In this document: positions 1 through 8,581 of the stretch, piece after piece
Numbering within the stretch: the first letter of the stretch is position 1
Layout of the letters: the number at the start of each line of letters is the position of its first letter
NCBI GenBank assembly: GCA_947166355.1
Contig: CAMVDX010000014.1
Coordinates: 1-64,000, forward strand
Source of the DNA: an uncultured Treponema sp.
GTDB taxonomy: Bacteria > Spirochaetota > Spirochaetia > Treponematales > Treponemataceae
Length of the DNA: 64,000 nucleotides
Direction: 5' to 3'
Notes under the pieces: model-generated
Databases searched by the model: none
What the model saw: the letters and a program-made list of their open reading frames with translations, nothing else
Told to the model about the DNA's origin: nothing
Translations under genes and position numbers: made by a program

Positions 1-62
1 ACACTCAACACTCAACACTCAACACTCAACACTCAACACTCAACACTCAACACTCAACACTC
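1..62. repeat. Heptanucleotide tandem repeat (ACACTCA)n at the left edge
   Basis: Eight perfect head-to-tail copies of ACACTCA are followed by a six-base partial copy, and the array runs off the left edge, so the true copy number is unknown. The frame of the downstream secretin stays open through the whole array (a period of seven codons per 21 bases). Seven is not a multiple of three, so gain or loss of one unit would shift any frame that starts upstream, or change promoter spacing if the start is downstream. Confidence 0.95.
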
Positions 63-67
63 TAACT

Positions 68-2086
68 GTCTGCAAAAGGCTTAAGACAGTAATAATTCTG
101 ATAGCAGTAATAATCCTCAGCATGATGTCCGTGGCGGCGGCTCCCGATACGTTTGAGTTCGTCGATCAGGAAATCCGTGATATAGTATATATCCTTTCAG
201 TGAGGAGCGGACAGCCTTTAATCTGTGATGACACGGTAAGCGGCAGGGGAAGTTTTTTGTATGTGGCGGCAGATAGTGCAGATGCATTCAGTGATGCATT
301 TGACGCCTTCCTCCAGACGAATAAGCTCCTCGTAATAAAAGAAGAAGGGCTTTGGACGGTAACCAGAATACGGGTAGATGAAGAATCAGACGGAAAAATC
401 AGCGTTCAGAGCTATGACAGTACTCCGGCAGCAGTCTTTGAAAAAATATCTGGAAAAACAGGGCAGGCTGTAATCTACGAGACACTACCCGTACAAAGGG
501 CCTCATTCAGCATAAGGCATCAGAGTGTATACGACACGGTAAGGCTTATGCTACAGCCTTATTCAGAATATACGGTAAACGAGACTGCCGCAGGCGTAGA
601 GGTTGCAAGGAAAAAGGGTCTATCCGATTCTTCAGAGCTTGCCGCAGGCGTGAATGTGCTGTGTGACATAAGGTATTCAAACGGAAGGTACGATGCGGCA
701 GTCAGTAACACGAGGATATCGGAAGTATTGCAGAAGGTTTTCGTTCATACGGACGAGTCATATTCACTGTTCATGCAGAACGATGACAGGATAAAATCAG
801 TTTCATTTACAGAAAAAACGCTTAATGAGACCCTCATACTGCTTCTGGAGCAGGTGAATGCAGAACCGGTACAGAACGACGGGATATGGTACATATTTCC
901 TAGGGCAGAAAGAACAGGGCGGAATACGGTAGCGCAGAGGAGCCGAAGCTGGCACACTGTAAGACTGAGCAACATGGTGGCATCAAAGGCTGTACCGCTT
1001 ATAACAGCAAGGCATCCGGGAATGACGGTCATGGAACTTTCGCCCTCGCTTCTGGGTATATATGCCACCGGCGTGGAACATGAAGACATAAGTAAATATA
1101 TAGAAGAAATAGACCTAGGCCTTGAAAGCAAGGCAATCAGACTGAAGTACATAAAGACATCAGAGCTTGTTGCTTCGCTTCCTCCTGGCATAACGCGGGA
1201 AGAGATAACGGATACAGGAACTGGAAATTCATTTTTCTACAGCGGAAACGAAGAAAAAAGAAACCGGCTGATGGAACAGCTGGCAGAAATCGATGTTCCG
1301 AGAACGCTCGTCAGATATGATCTTCTTATCCTCCAGTATGAAAAAAGTTCAAACCTTTCATGGGGCGTATCAACATCGGTAAGACCGTCGGAGCCCGGGG
1401 ACAGGCTTCTTATAACGGGAGAAGTCGGAAACCTTCTGAACATTAACTTTGATGCTGTAACGGCATTCGGACTTACCTTTTCAGAAAAAATAAATACGGC
1501 AATAGCAAACAACGAGGCAACAGTTTTTGCAGATACGACGCTTTACGGACTTTCCGGCGAAAAGCTTACGTTCAGAAATACCAATACATACAGATACAAG
1601 GATGCGGCAATAGACAGCCAGAGCGGAAAAGAATCGTTTTCAACGATAACGCGGGAAATAACGTCGGGGCTGGTGCTTGAGATAGACGGCTGGGTGTCGG
1701 GAGACGGCATGATAACGATGCAGATAAATACTTCAGTGTCAAAGCAGGGCGTGGACATGTCGAAAAAAAACGGAAATCCGCCGCCGACTTCGGAAAAGAA
1801 CATAACCACAAAGATAAGGGCAAAAAACGGAGAGCCGGTGGTATTGAGTGGACTTAGCCAGTCGGACTATTCACAAAATGACCAGGGAGTACCTGTACTG
1901 TCAAAAATCCCGCTTCTGGGAAACCTTTTCAAGTCGAAGGATAAATCACAGACAAAAACAGAAATGACAATCTATCTGCTTCCTCATATAGAAGAGCTGA
2001 TTCCAGAAAGAGGAAAAAGCAGCTGGAAGGAAATACTGGAGCAGTATGTCAGGGAAACGGAGGAAGCTGATTTTGAAGCATCATGA
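68..2086 (+). CDS. gspD: Type II secretion secretin (GspD-like)
   Basis: Outer-membrane secretin that would form the exit pore of a type II secretion machine. The C-terminal third carries the secretin core, ending in the family signature GVPVLSKIPLLGNLF followed by a strand and the TIYLLPHI segment; the N-terminal two thirds resemble repeated N-domains. The ORF track starts at ATG 122, but in frame upstream codons encode a signal peptide (basic KRLK, a hydrophobic stretch, then AAA before Pro). I therefore prefer GTG 68 or a start beyond the window. No Shine-Dalgarno is visible before 68, and the frame stays open into the heptamer array, so the start is uncertain. It overlaps the ATPase gene by a few codons. 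Ile ATA and Arg AGG codons are frequent, unlike genes later in the window. Sure of the family, unsure of the start. Confidence 0.9.
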   Translation, partial: VCKRLKTVIILIAVIILSMMSVAAAPDTFEFVDQEIRDIVYILSVRSGQPLICDDTVSGRGSFLYVAADSADAFSDAFDAFLQTNKLLVIKEEGLWTVTRIRVDEESDGKISVQSYDSTPAAVFEKISGKTGQAVIYETLPVQRASFSIRHQSVYDTVRLMLQPYSEYTVNETAAGVEVARKKGLSDSSELAAGVNVLCDIRYSNGRYDAAVSNTRISEVLQKVFVHTDESYSLFMQNDDRIKSVSFTEKTLNETLILLLEQVNAEPVQNDGIWYIFPRAERTGRNTVAQRSRSWHTVRLSNMVASKAVPLITARHPGMTVMELSPSLLGIYATGVEHEDISKYIEEIDLGLESKAIRLKYIKTSELVASLPPGITREEITDTGTGNSFFYSGNEEKRNRLMEQLAEIDVPRTLVRYDLLILQYEKSSNLSWGVSTSVRPSEPGDRLLITGEVGNLLNINFDAVTAFGLTFSEKINTAIANNEATVFADTTLYGLSGEKLTFRNTNTYRYKDAAIDSQSGKESFSTITREITSGLVLEIDGWVSGDGMITMQINTSVSKQGVDMSKKNGNPPPTSEKNITTKIRAKNGEPVVLSGLSQSDYSQNDQGVPVLSKIPLLGNLFKSKDKSQTKTEMTIYLLPHIEELIPERGKSSWKEILEQYVRETEEADFEAS

Positions 2087-3275
2087 AAAGATTCTTTCGG
2101 CACCATTCTGTGAGAAAAACGGAATGGCGGTCATTTCAGAAAATGAAAGCAGTATTACAGTAGGTTATACGACTGAACCTGAAACTGAAATCCGGGAGAG
2201 GATACAGAGGTATTTTCTTCCGGAAAAGAAAGTTGAATACAGGAAGATAGGAAAGGAAGAATTTGACGTAATTCTTGCAAGGCTATATTCAGGAAGCGGA
2301 ACAAAGGCTTTGATTCGGAAGGACGGAGTAAAGACAGACGAGACGAGTGCTGCAAAAGCTGCTCCGGCAGTAAATCTTTTGAACAGCATAATAAGTGAGG
2401 GAATCCTAAAGGGAGCATCAGACATACATATAGACATAAATACACAGACTGTAAAAGTAAGGTACAGGAAAGACGGTAAGCTTTTTGTGATGCTCGAGGA
2501 TGAAGCAGGGCGTGGAGACAGCGTAGTAGCAAGAATTAAACTTTTATCAGACCTGAACATACTGGAACATAGAAGGTGTCAGGATGGAAGCTTTGAATAT
2601 AGTTATGGCGGCAAAGAGTATGACATAAGAGTGTCGGTAATTCCGGGAACAGAAGGAGAGTCTGCTGTACTCAGGATATTAGGCGGAGATATAAAGGCAC
2701 CTGGACTTGAAGAACTCGGCTTTACAAAAGCACAGCTTATACAGATAAGGACTCTGATGAATGCAGAAAGCGGACTCATAGTGGCAGCAGGTCCAACAGG
2801 GTCTGGAAAAACGACTACGCTTGCAAGCATTATAACGGAAATAAACCGTAGGGACATAAACATAATAACTGTAGAAGATCCTGTGGAATACAGGATAGAA
2901 GGTGTGCTTCAGGTGAACGTGGATGAGGGAATCGGGCGTACATTTGCTGAAGTGCTGAGGAGGATTCTCCGGCATGACCCGGATATACTTATGGTAGGCG
3001 AAATAAGGGATGAACAGACGGCGGCGATGGCATGCAGAACTGCATTAACAGGACACCTCGTATTTGCAAGCATACATACCTCAAGCTGTGAGGAGACACC
3101 GCTCAGGCTTACGGATATGGGAGTACCCCCGTATGTAGTGGGGGCAGTGCTCAGGGGTGTAATTTCACAGAGACTTGTAGAAAAGGTCGGAGGTGGAAGA
3201 ACAGTAAGGGCAGAAATAAGGATATTTGCTAGTCAGGAGGAGGTCAGGTCATTATGCGTACAAAAGGCTGTATAA
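2073..3275 (+). CDS. gspE: Type II secretion ATPase (GspE-like)
   Basis: Cytoplasmic hexameric ATPase that would power pseudopilus assembly. Visible motifs are Walker A GPTGSGKTTT (about residue 240), the Asp-box region ITVEDPVEY, and Walker B ILMVGEIRD followed by the TGHLVFASIHT histidine box. The track begins at ATG 2046, but TTG 2073 has a GGAGGA Shine-Dalgarno about 9 bases upstream, inside the end of gspD, so TTG is preferred. The protein is about 400 residues against about 500 for typical GspE. The N-terminal region is short, and the C-terminal tetracysteine zinc motif usual in GspE after SQRLV is absent: the protein ends soon after this point with no CxxC. The stop overlaps the gspF start, indicating translational coupling. 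A PilB/GspE paralogue is the only serious alternative. Confidence 0.92.
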   Translation: MKHHEKILSAPFCEKNGMAVISENESSITVGYTTEPETEIRERIQRYFLPEKKVEYRKIGKEEFDVILARLYSGSGTKALIRKDGVKTDETSAAKAAPAVNLLNSIISEGILKGASDIHIDINTQTVKVRYRKDGKLFVMLEDEAGRGDSVVARIKLLSDLNILEHRRCQDGSFEYSYGGKEYDIRVSVIPGTEGESAVLRILGGDIKAPGLEELGFTKAQLIQIRTLMNAESGLIVAAGPTGSGKTTTLASIITEINRRDINIITVEDPVEYRIEGVLQVNVDEGIGRTFAEVLRRILRHDPDILMVGEIRDEQTAAMACRTALTGHLVFASIHTSSCEETPLRLTDMGVPPYVVGAVLRGVISQRLVEKVGGGRTVRAEIRIFASQEEVRSLCVQKAV

Positions 3276-4201
3276 GAAGGCTTGGAACAGCACAGTTTCT
3301 GGAGCTGCTTCTGTCACTGGCAGAAAGCGGCGTTCCGGTTCCTGTAGCAGTGAGACTGCTTGAAAAAAGACCTGAGACGGAACGGCTGGCTGAAAAAATC
3401 AGGAAGGAGATGGAAGATGGCGGAACGTTATGCGAGGCACTTTGCGGACTTTCAGGAAAACTTTCAGAGTTTGAGACTATGCTTAGTGCTGCGGAGGAAA
3501 CCGGTGACATAGTTCCGGCTCTGTCAGGCATAGCGGAGGAGCTGAGGGAGATGGATGACGACAGGAAGAATCTTGCGGCAATAATTATATATCCGCTTGC
3601 AGTTTGCGTTCTGAGTCTTACTGGCGGAATATTTCTTGCAGTCAGGGGAATACAGTACATCAAGGTTATTGCAGACCTGGACGGTCAGGAAATCATAAAA
3701 AATCTTTCGGCAGCGACAGTTTGGCCTGTGGCAGTATATCCACTTCTTCTGGTGGCAGCATTACACGAATATAAAAAATATGATTTTCAGTATGTGTTTT
3801 TCAGAAACCTGTATTACATGTCGGTAAGCCATGTAGGAATGGAAGATGCGTTCAGGGTGCTTCTTGGAGAAAAACCGTTTACAAAAAAAGATATAGCCTG
3901 TGTGGCCGGAATGCTGAGGGGAATTCGTGATGGAAGGAAGCTTTCAGATGTTTTTGCACAAAGCGGAAGATTCGATATGTTTACTACGGCCTGGCTGTCT
4001 GTTACAGACGGAAATGGAGAACTTGTCCGTGGATTTGAGAAGATATATGAAAATTACAGGAAGAAGAGGAGGGAGACAAGGGAGCTTTTAAGACGTTTTC
4101 TTGAGCCGGCACTTACCGCCGTATGCGGAATATACGTACTGCTGCTTGCTGCTGGATGCATCATACCCGTATTTGGCAGTCTCGGAAAGCTTGTAATGTA
4201 A
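3254..4201 (+). CDS. gspF: Type II secretion inner-membrane platform protein (GspF-like)
   Basis: Polytopic inner-membrane protein expected to couple the ATPase to pseudopilin polymerisation. At 315 residues it is shorter than the usual ~400 but has the GspF layout: a cytoplasmic helical domain (residues ~1-110) with the ETGDIVPALSGIAEELRE-type helix, a hydrophobic hairpin (~115-180), a second cytoplasmic repeat (~190-285) containing VTDGNGELVRGFEKI, and a C-terminal membrane segment. ATG 3254 has AGGAGGAGG 9 bases upstream, within the end of gspE, so the two genes are coupled. The family call rests on these two repeated helical domains and on the position after gspE. Confidence 0.88.
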   Translation: MRTKGCIRRLGTAQFLELLLSLAESGVPVPVAVRLLEKRPETERLAEKIRKEMEDGGTLCEALCGLSGKLSEFETMLSAAEETGDIVPALSGIAEELREMDDDRKNLAAIIIYPLAVCVLSLTGGIFLAVRGIQYIKVIADLDGQEIIKNLSAATVWPVAVYPLLLVAALHEYKKYDFQYVFFRNLYYMSVSHVGMEDAFRVLLGEKPFTKKDIACVAGMLRGIRDGRKLSDVFAQSGRFDMFTTAWLSVTDGNGELVRGFEKIYENYRKKRRETRELLRRFLEPALTAVCGIYVLLLAAGCIIPVFGSLGKLVM

Positions 4202-4215
4202 GGAGAATGATAAAT

Positions 4216-4707
4216 ATGAACTTGAAAAAAATGAAGGTCAGAATCAGGAAAATGGCTGGAAAGGCTGGAAAATGGCTCATGTCAGATTCTGAAGGTTATA
4301 CCTATACGGAGACGGTAATCTGCATAGCAATAATGCTTATTCTTACTGTTGCAGTGGGAGCGGCATCGCTGAAGCTGATAGACAATGCAAAGGAAGCGAA
4401 ATGCCAGCGGGAAATTGAGGCGTTCAGGACTGCGCTTGAAGAGTATTACAGTGAATGCGGAATGCTTCCTACAACGGAACAGGGGCTTTCTGCATTATGG
4501 ACAAAGCCTGTGTTATATCCAGTTCCTTCAAAGTGGAACGGGCCTTATCTTAATACCGAAGTTCCGCCTGATCCGTGGGGAAGAGAATATTATTACAGAG
4601 TACCGGGGACTAACGGACTGAGGTACGAGATTTTTTCTTACGGCAGTGATGGTGAGAAGGGCGGAAGCGGAACGGCAGAAGACATTTATTCATGGAAACG
4701 GAGATAA
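4216..4707 (+). CDS. gspG: Major pseudopilin (GspG-like)
   Basis: Prepilin-like subunit of the pseudopilus. A prepilin cleavage site is visible: Gly at -1, then YTYTE with the conserved Glu at +5, then a ~20-residue hydrophobic helix. The C-terminal part has the GspG-specific signature (LPTTEQGLSALWTKP, PDPWGREYYY, FSYGSDG), including acidic residues that bind calcium in known GspG proteins. The leader is unusually long (about 30 residues, rich in Lys). The track start at 4123 lies inside gspF; ATG 4216 is preferred because TAAGGAG lies about 11 bases upstream (4207 is too close). A prepilin peptidase is required but is not in the window. Confidence 0.92.
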   Translation: MNLKKMKVRIRKMAGKAGKWLMSDSEGYTYTETVICIAIMLILTVAVGAASLKLIDNAKEAKCQREIEAFRTALEEYYSECGMLPTTEQGLSALWTKPVLYPVPSKWNGPYLNTEVPPDPWGREYYYRVPGTNGLRYEIFSYGSDGEKGGSGTAEDIYSWKRR

Positions 4708-4710
4708 GAC

Positions 4711-5949
4711 TTGGAGATTGAGCTGAGGGTTCCGTATGCGGAAATCTACAAAATGGGCATGGAAGAAAAGACGTTGTCAGGAAGGAAACTTTATGAATAT
4801 GTCAGGAGTTTGCTTGAAGGACTTCATCCGGGTTTCTGTTCTGAGAGTCTTTGGGATTATAAGGTCATAAAGAGCAGAGAAAAAAAATATATAATTTCAG
4901 CCGTTCTAGACCGTGATTTTTACATTGAAAAAAAACTTACAGAGAAAGGTGCTGTCTTTGTTGCTGAATATGAAAAAGGAAGAAAGACAAGACTTTTTCA
5001 GGGATTCAAATTTGATGAAAAAGGAAAGCGACGGAAGATAAGATATGTGTATATTTCGATAGCATTACTTATGACAGCAGTTTTGTTTCTGATACTTTTA
5101 GGATTCTGCAAGATGAAGCTGGAGAAGCGGCCCGTCATGCAGGACGCAGTTAAAGATGTAGAGGAGATATGGTTGCCGGATGTATTCGGAATTATGAACC
5201 GGAGTGCAGGGATTATAGGAAGGAACGGCGGAAAGATAACTCACGTAAGCTACACTGCTGCACAGACGGGTATAGTAATTTTTTCAGTTACAGGCTGTGA
5301 ACCGTATGCGCTGGTAAGTGACATTACGAAAGAATGCAGAGACTTATCATGCAGCTGCAAAAGCATAGTTTATGGCAGTTCGGGTGCAGCTTTTGAGCTT
5401 AAAGTTGAGACAGAGTTTCCATCCGTAATTCCGGGAAGTAAGACAGAGACAGAGCTGCTCGAGCTTCAGAGCTTCATGTCAGAAAGTCTTTGTGAGGCTG
5501 ACGGGAGACTCCTAACGTCAGTGATGGAAGAAGAGTCGCTAAGGGTGACATTTCTTCTTGAATGTAAAAAGGAAGGTCTGCGGACCATCAACGGTTGTAT
5601 AAACAGAATGTGCATTGAAAGGAAACTGTTTCTTACTGATTTTTCCGAGGAAGGCCCCGGAGAAAAAGACAGGTTTGCTGTGAGTTTCGGGGTAATTCCT
5701 CTTGATGAGAAACAAAATATAGAAGCAGAAGATACAAAGGAGAGCCTTTCGGAACTTTTTGAAGTGGGAAAGGAAAAGAGTGTTTATAAAGCTTCTGTAA
5801 AGGCAATAGATGGACAAGATGTTTTAAGAAAAGAAGAACATCCTTTAGGGTATACGAAAATTGGCTCTGTAAAGAAGGAAGGTAAGAGTTTGTATTACTA
5901 CAGAACAGAAGAAGGAAAGATAGTTGTAACAGAGGCAGAATATGAATAG
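4711..5949 (+). CDS. Bitopic membrane protein in T2SS operon (possible GspL/M analogue)
   Basis: I do not recognise a family. The 412 residues have a soluble N-terminal region (~1-107), one clear membrane helix (YVYISIALLMTAVLFLILLG, ~110-131), and a long C-terminal region predicted outside the inner membrane. That cytoplasm-helix-periplasm layout matches GspL topologically, and the gene sits directly after gspG, 3 bases past its stop, so an assembly-platform role is an inference. The start is TTG 4711 with CGGAG 7 bases upstream; ATG codons a little further in lack a comparable site. It overlaps the next gene by 8 bases. Confidence 0.7.
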   Translation: MEIELRVPYAEIYKMGMEEKTLSGRKLYEYVRSLLEGLHPGFCSESLWDYKVIKSREKKYIISAVLDRDFYIEKKLTEKGAVFVAEYEKGRKTRLFQGFKFDEKGKRRKIRYVYISIALLMTAVLFLILLGFCKMKLEKRPVMQDAVKDVEEIWLPDVFGIMNRSAGIIGRNGGKITHVSYTAAQTGIVIFSVTGCEPYALVSDITKECRDLSCSCKSIVYGSSGAAFELKVETEFPSVIPGSKTETELLELQSFMSESLCEADGRLLTSVMEEESLRVTFLLECKKEGLRTINGCINRMCIERKLFLTDFSEEGPGEKDRFAVSFGVIPLDEKQNIEAEDTKESLSELFEVGKEKSVYKASVKAIDGQDVLRKEEHPLGYTKIGSVKKEGKSLYYYRTEEGKIVVTEAEYE

Positions 5950-6421
5950 GAAGGCAGTTTCTGTACTTACAGGAATCATTGTGCTTTTTGCCGGATGCAG
6001 GAGCGTACCTGGGAGCAGGGAAAAGATAACGTTGAACGGAATGATATATGACACTGACAACAGACCTGTCGTGAACTATAGGATACGGATAGACGGAAGG
6101 GGAGTGTGCACGAGTGACATAGGAGGCAGATTCCTAATAAAAAAGATACGGAAGGGAGAGCATGTTTTTTCGGGATATGGAGAAGGATATCTGAAAATTG
6201 AAGAAAAGATAGTCGTATATGACAAAGCTCAGATTCTATACATAAGGGTACCAGCCGTGGATGCAAAATTCAGGGAAGCATTTGCCAGTATAAAAAAGAG
6301 GGAATATGAGGCTGCACAAAAAACAATAAATGAAATACTCGAAAGTGATAAAGACAATGAGGATGCCCTTTATTTTATTGAAGTGATAGAAAAACTCAGG
6401 AGGAAGCATGAGGAAAAATAA
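5942..6421 (+). CDS. Small lipoprotein with carboxypeptidase-regulatory-like fold
   Basis: A 159-residue exported lipoprotein: short basic start, hydrophobic stretch, and lipobox LFAG before Cys-19. Residues ~30-100 read like a carboxypeptidase-regulatory-like beta-sandwich (NGMIYDTDNRPVVNYRI then GGRFLIKKIRKGEH), a fold common in surface proteins. The C-terminal ~55 residues are helical and resemble a TPR-like hairpin (YEAAQKTINEILESDKDN). Position within the secretion operon, overlapping both neighbours, suggests it acts with the machine, perhaps as a GspS-like pilotin or accessory lipoprotein. That role is an inference. Confidence 0.75.
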   Translation: MNRKAVSVLTGIIVLFAGCRSVPGSREKITLNGMIYDTDNRPVVNYRIRIDGRGVCTSDIGGRFLIKKIRKGEHVFSGYGEGYLKIEEKIVVYDKAQILYIRVPAVDAKFREAFASIKKREYEAAQKTINEILESDKDNEDALYFIEVIEKLRRKHEEK

Positions 6422-6878
6422 GAGTAAAGCCCGGCTGATTTTTACGGTTTTTCTGACAGCATTATTATATGGCTGTAGAGGCAGCATGATGGACATAAGG
6501 ACACCTCCGTTTGTAATCAGTGAGCCCGAATATCGGGACGGTACGGAGGACGAAAGCTGTATTTTCGGCGGCGTGTATTTTGATTTTTATAACTGGGCGG
6601 AAAGCCGTGTAGTTTATTTGGAAATAAGGATGAATATATATGACAGGAAGACGAGGAAGAGTGCTTTTCCCGGATGTGGAACAATCAAGTCGGGGAACAG
6701 TGTGCTGATAGAAAGCGGAGAGAAAAGGCAGATGTGCATACCGCTTGATGAATATATAAATCAGATGAGTGAAGGCGGCTATCTGATAGACCAGTTTTAT
6801 GTAAGCCGCATTGATTATGAAGATGGAAGGGTGTGGATTGATGAGCTTGGTATGTATGCCTTAAGCGGCAGGGAGTAA
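6408..6878 (+). CDS. Small lipoprotein of unknown function
   Basis: A 156-residue protein with a basic N-terminus (RKNKSKAR), hydrophobic core and lipobox LLYG before Cys, so probably a surface or periplasmic lipoprotein. The rest is predicted mostly beta, with no catalytic motif I recognise. It starts inside the previous gene (14-base overlap) with AGGAGG just upstream at about 6399-6404, and the next gene follows after 3 bases, so it belongs to the same transcript. It could be an outer-membrane partner of the T2SS or a cell-surface adaptor for the following protease; the sequence does not decide. Confidence 0.7.
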   Translation: MRKNKSKARLIFTVFLTALLYGCRGSMMDIRTPPFVISEPEYRDGTEDESCIFGGVYFDFYNWAESRVVYLEIRMNIYDRKTRKSAFPGCGTIKSGNSVLIESGEKRQMCIPLDEYINQMSEGGYLIDQFYVSRIDYEDGRVWIDELGMYALSGRE

Positions 6879-6881
6879 ACA

Positions 6882-8564
6882 ATGAAAAAAAGAATGGTTT
6901 TAAGGGCAATACTGATAACAGTCATTATTTATGCAGGCTGCTCTAACCCGACAGATAACGGAAGATTGAAAGACGTTACTCCTCAGCCTGTACAGGAGCC
7001 TGCTCCTGAACCTGAAAGTGAACCGGAGCCAGAGTCGCAGCATGAGCCTGAAACACAAAGCGAACCGGAACCTGAATCCGAGCAAGATCCGGAGCCTGAA
7101 CCTGAACCGGAGCTGGAACCAGAGACTGAACCAGCACCAGAGCCGGAGCCTGAACCTGAGCCGGAACCGGAACCCGAGCCTGACCCCGAACCTGAGCCCG
7201 AGCCGGAGCCGGAACCTACCCCCGAACCAGAACCAGAACCGGAACCTGAGTCTGAAGAAGAGGCAGAGCCTCCTGAACTGGAACTTCCCGAAGAAGAGGA
7301 GCCTGCAGAGCTTACGCTAATGGTTTACATGGCGGCTGACAATGACCTTGAAAGCTATGCGCTTCAGAATCTCAAGGCAATGGAACATGCAGAATATGAA
7401 AAGATAAATGTAATCGCTCTTATTGACCGTGCAGAAGGCTACGACCAGACAAACGATGACTGGACTGATACGAGACTATTAGAAATCATGCATGACAGTA
7501 CGGACGGAAGCTGGCTTGTTTCGAGGCGGCTAAAATGTCCTGCCCTCGGAATTTCTGAACGCAGGGTAACAGAACTAGATATGGCAAATCCTGCCGTGCT
7601 CAAAGGCTTTATAGAATTCTGCAAGAGCGAATATGAAGCCAAGCAGTATGCCCTGATTATCTGGGGGCACGGAACCGGCTGGCGTTATGCGGCGGAAGGT
7701 TACAGCGTATGGGGTAGTCGTGCCGTTGCAATCGACGACAAGAGCGGCTCTTATATGAGCGTGCATGACCTCGGGCGTGCCGTGCGCGGACAGGGACTTT
7801 GTGTAATCGGTTTTGACACCTGCTTTGGCGGCGTTATGGAAAACGTATATGAACTGAAAAACTGTGCGACGTATACGGTCGGATGTCCCGGAGTAACTCC
7901 CGGAAGCGGCTGGGATTATGGAAGGCTTCTTGAAGAAATATCAGGTGGAGGCTTTGGTGCAAGAAGTATTGCAACTGCTATGGCGGGCAGCGCTTCGGTT
8001 CAGACTACAGTATTTGTGAATAAGGAAATAGCAAGGCTTATGACAGCTTTTGAAGGCTTTGCAGGAGAACTTGCGGGTTCGATTACTACGGCGGCACAGA
8101 GAAATACTGTGTTCAACACGCTCTTTTGTTTGAGGTCTTACAGCTATACGCAGTATCCGTGTGACATGTACTTAGATATTGGTGCAATGGCCGAATGGTA
8201 TTCGCAGAATGCATCGGGTAACGGTCTGAGGTCTGCGGCTCAGGGGCTGAAGCAGGCAGTGGAGAGGGCTGTGCTTGCGGCGGGTGGAACGGGAAGTTCA
8301 TCGGGAAATGGCGGTGCATCTGGAGGTAGCGGAACCTCTGGGGGCGGAGGTTCGAACGGGGCTTCTGGTGCCGTGGGATTTGGAGTTCATTTTATTCCGC
8401 TCAGCGGAGCGCGTACGGCTGCGGCTGCCCATTCAGAAGATTACATAAAGGACAGTGCAAGAAACGATCAGTGCGCGTTCATAAAAGAAAGCCAGTGGTG
8501 GGTGCCGACTGTGGATGGGAACTCGGGCAGCCTGCTGGATAAGATTTTTTACACGGTTTATTAA
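6882..8564 (+). CDS. Clostripain-family (C11) cysteine protease lipoprotein with Glu-Pro spacer
   Basis: Exported cysteine protease anchored as a lipoprotein (lipobox YAG before Cys). Residues ~35-145 form a long, almost uninterrupted Glu-Pro repeat, a rigid acidic spacer that would hold the enzyme away from the membrane. The catalytic domain starts at [14 protein letters not shown]. The C11 His is in WGHGTGW (about residue 262) and the Cys in GFDTCFGG (about 314). A Gly/Ser-rich loop near residues 465-500 looks like a low-complexity insertion. C11 proteases cleave after basic residues, usually Arg or Lys. Being between T2SS genes and the RHS gene, it may process surface proteins, including the RHS product; that is inference. 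Confidence 0.88.
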   Translation: MKKRMVLRAILITVIIYAGCSNPTDNGRLKDVTPQPVQEPAPEPESEPEPESQHEPETQSEPEPESEQDPEPEPEPELEPETEPAPEPEPEPEPEPEPEPDPEPEPEPEPEPTPEPEPEPEPESEEEAEPPELELPEEEEPAELTLMVYMAADNDLESYALQNLKAMEHAEYEKINVIALIDRAEGYDQTNDDWTDTRLLEIMHDSTDGSWLVSRRLKCPALGISERRVTELDMANPAVLKGFIEFCKSEYEAKQYALIIWGHGTGWRYAAEGYSVWGSRAVAIDDKSGSYMSVHDLGRAVRGQGLCVIGFDTCFGGVMENVYELKNCATYTVGCPGVTPGSGWDYGRLLEEISGGGFGARSIATAMAGSASVQTTVFVNKEIARLMTAFEGFAGELAGSITTAAQRNTVFNTLFCLRSYSYTQYPCDMYLDIGAMAEWYSQNASGNGLRSAAQGLKQAVERAVLAAGGTGSSSGNGGASGGSGTSGGGGSNGASGAVGFGVHFIPLSGARTAAAAHSEDYIKDSARNDQCAFIKESQWWVPTVDGNSGSLLDKIFYTVY

Positions 8565-8581
8565 AACGTGAGGAGGTAGTT

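Noticed and set aside
1-62. Heptamer array as a CRISPR or origin (DnaA box) array
   Set aside because: Units are contiguous with no spacers, and the sequence is not a DnaA box (TTATCCACA).
7018-7320. ORF of 100 residues (+) in the Glu-Pro repeat, and the minus-strand ORF at 6900-7085
   Set aside because: Both are frame shadows of a low-complexity repeat within the C11 protease gene; no start signal and no protein-like pattern.
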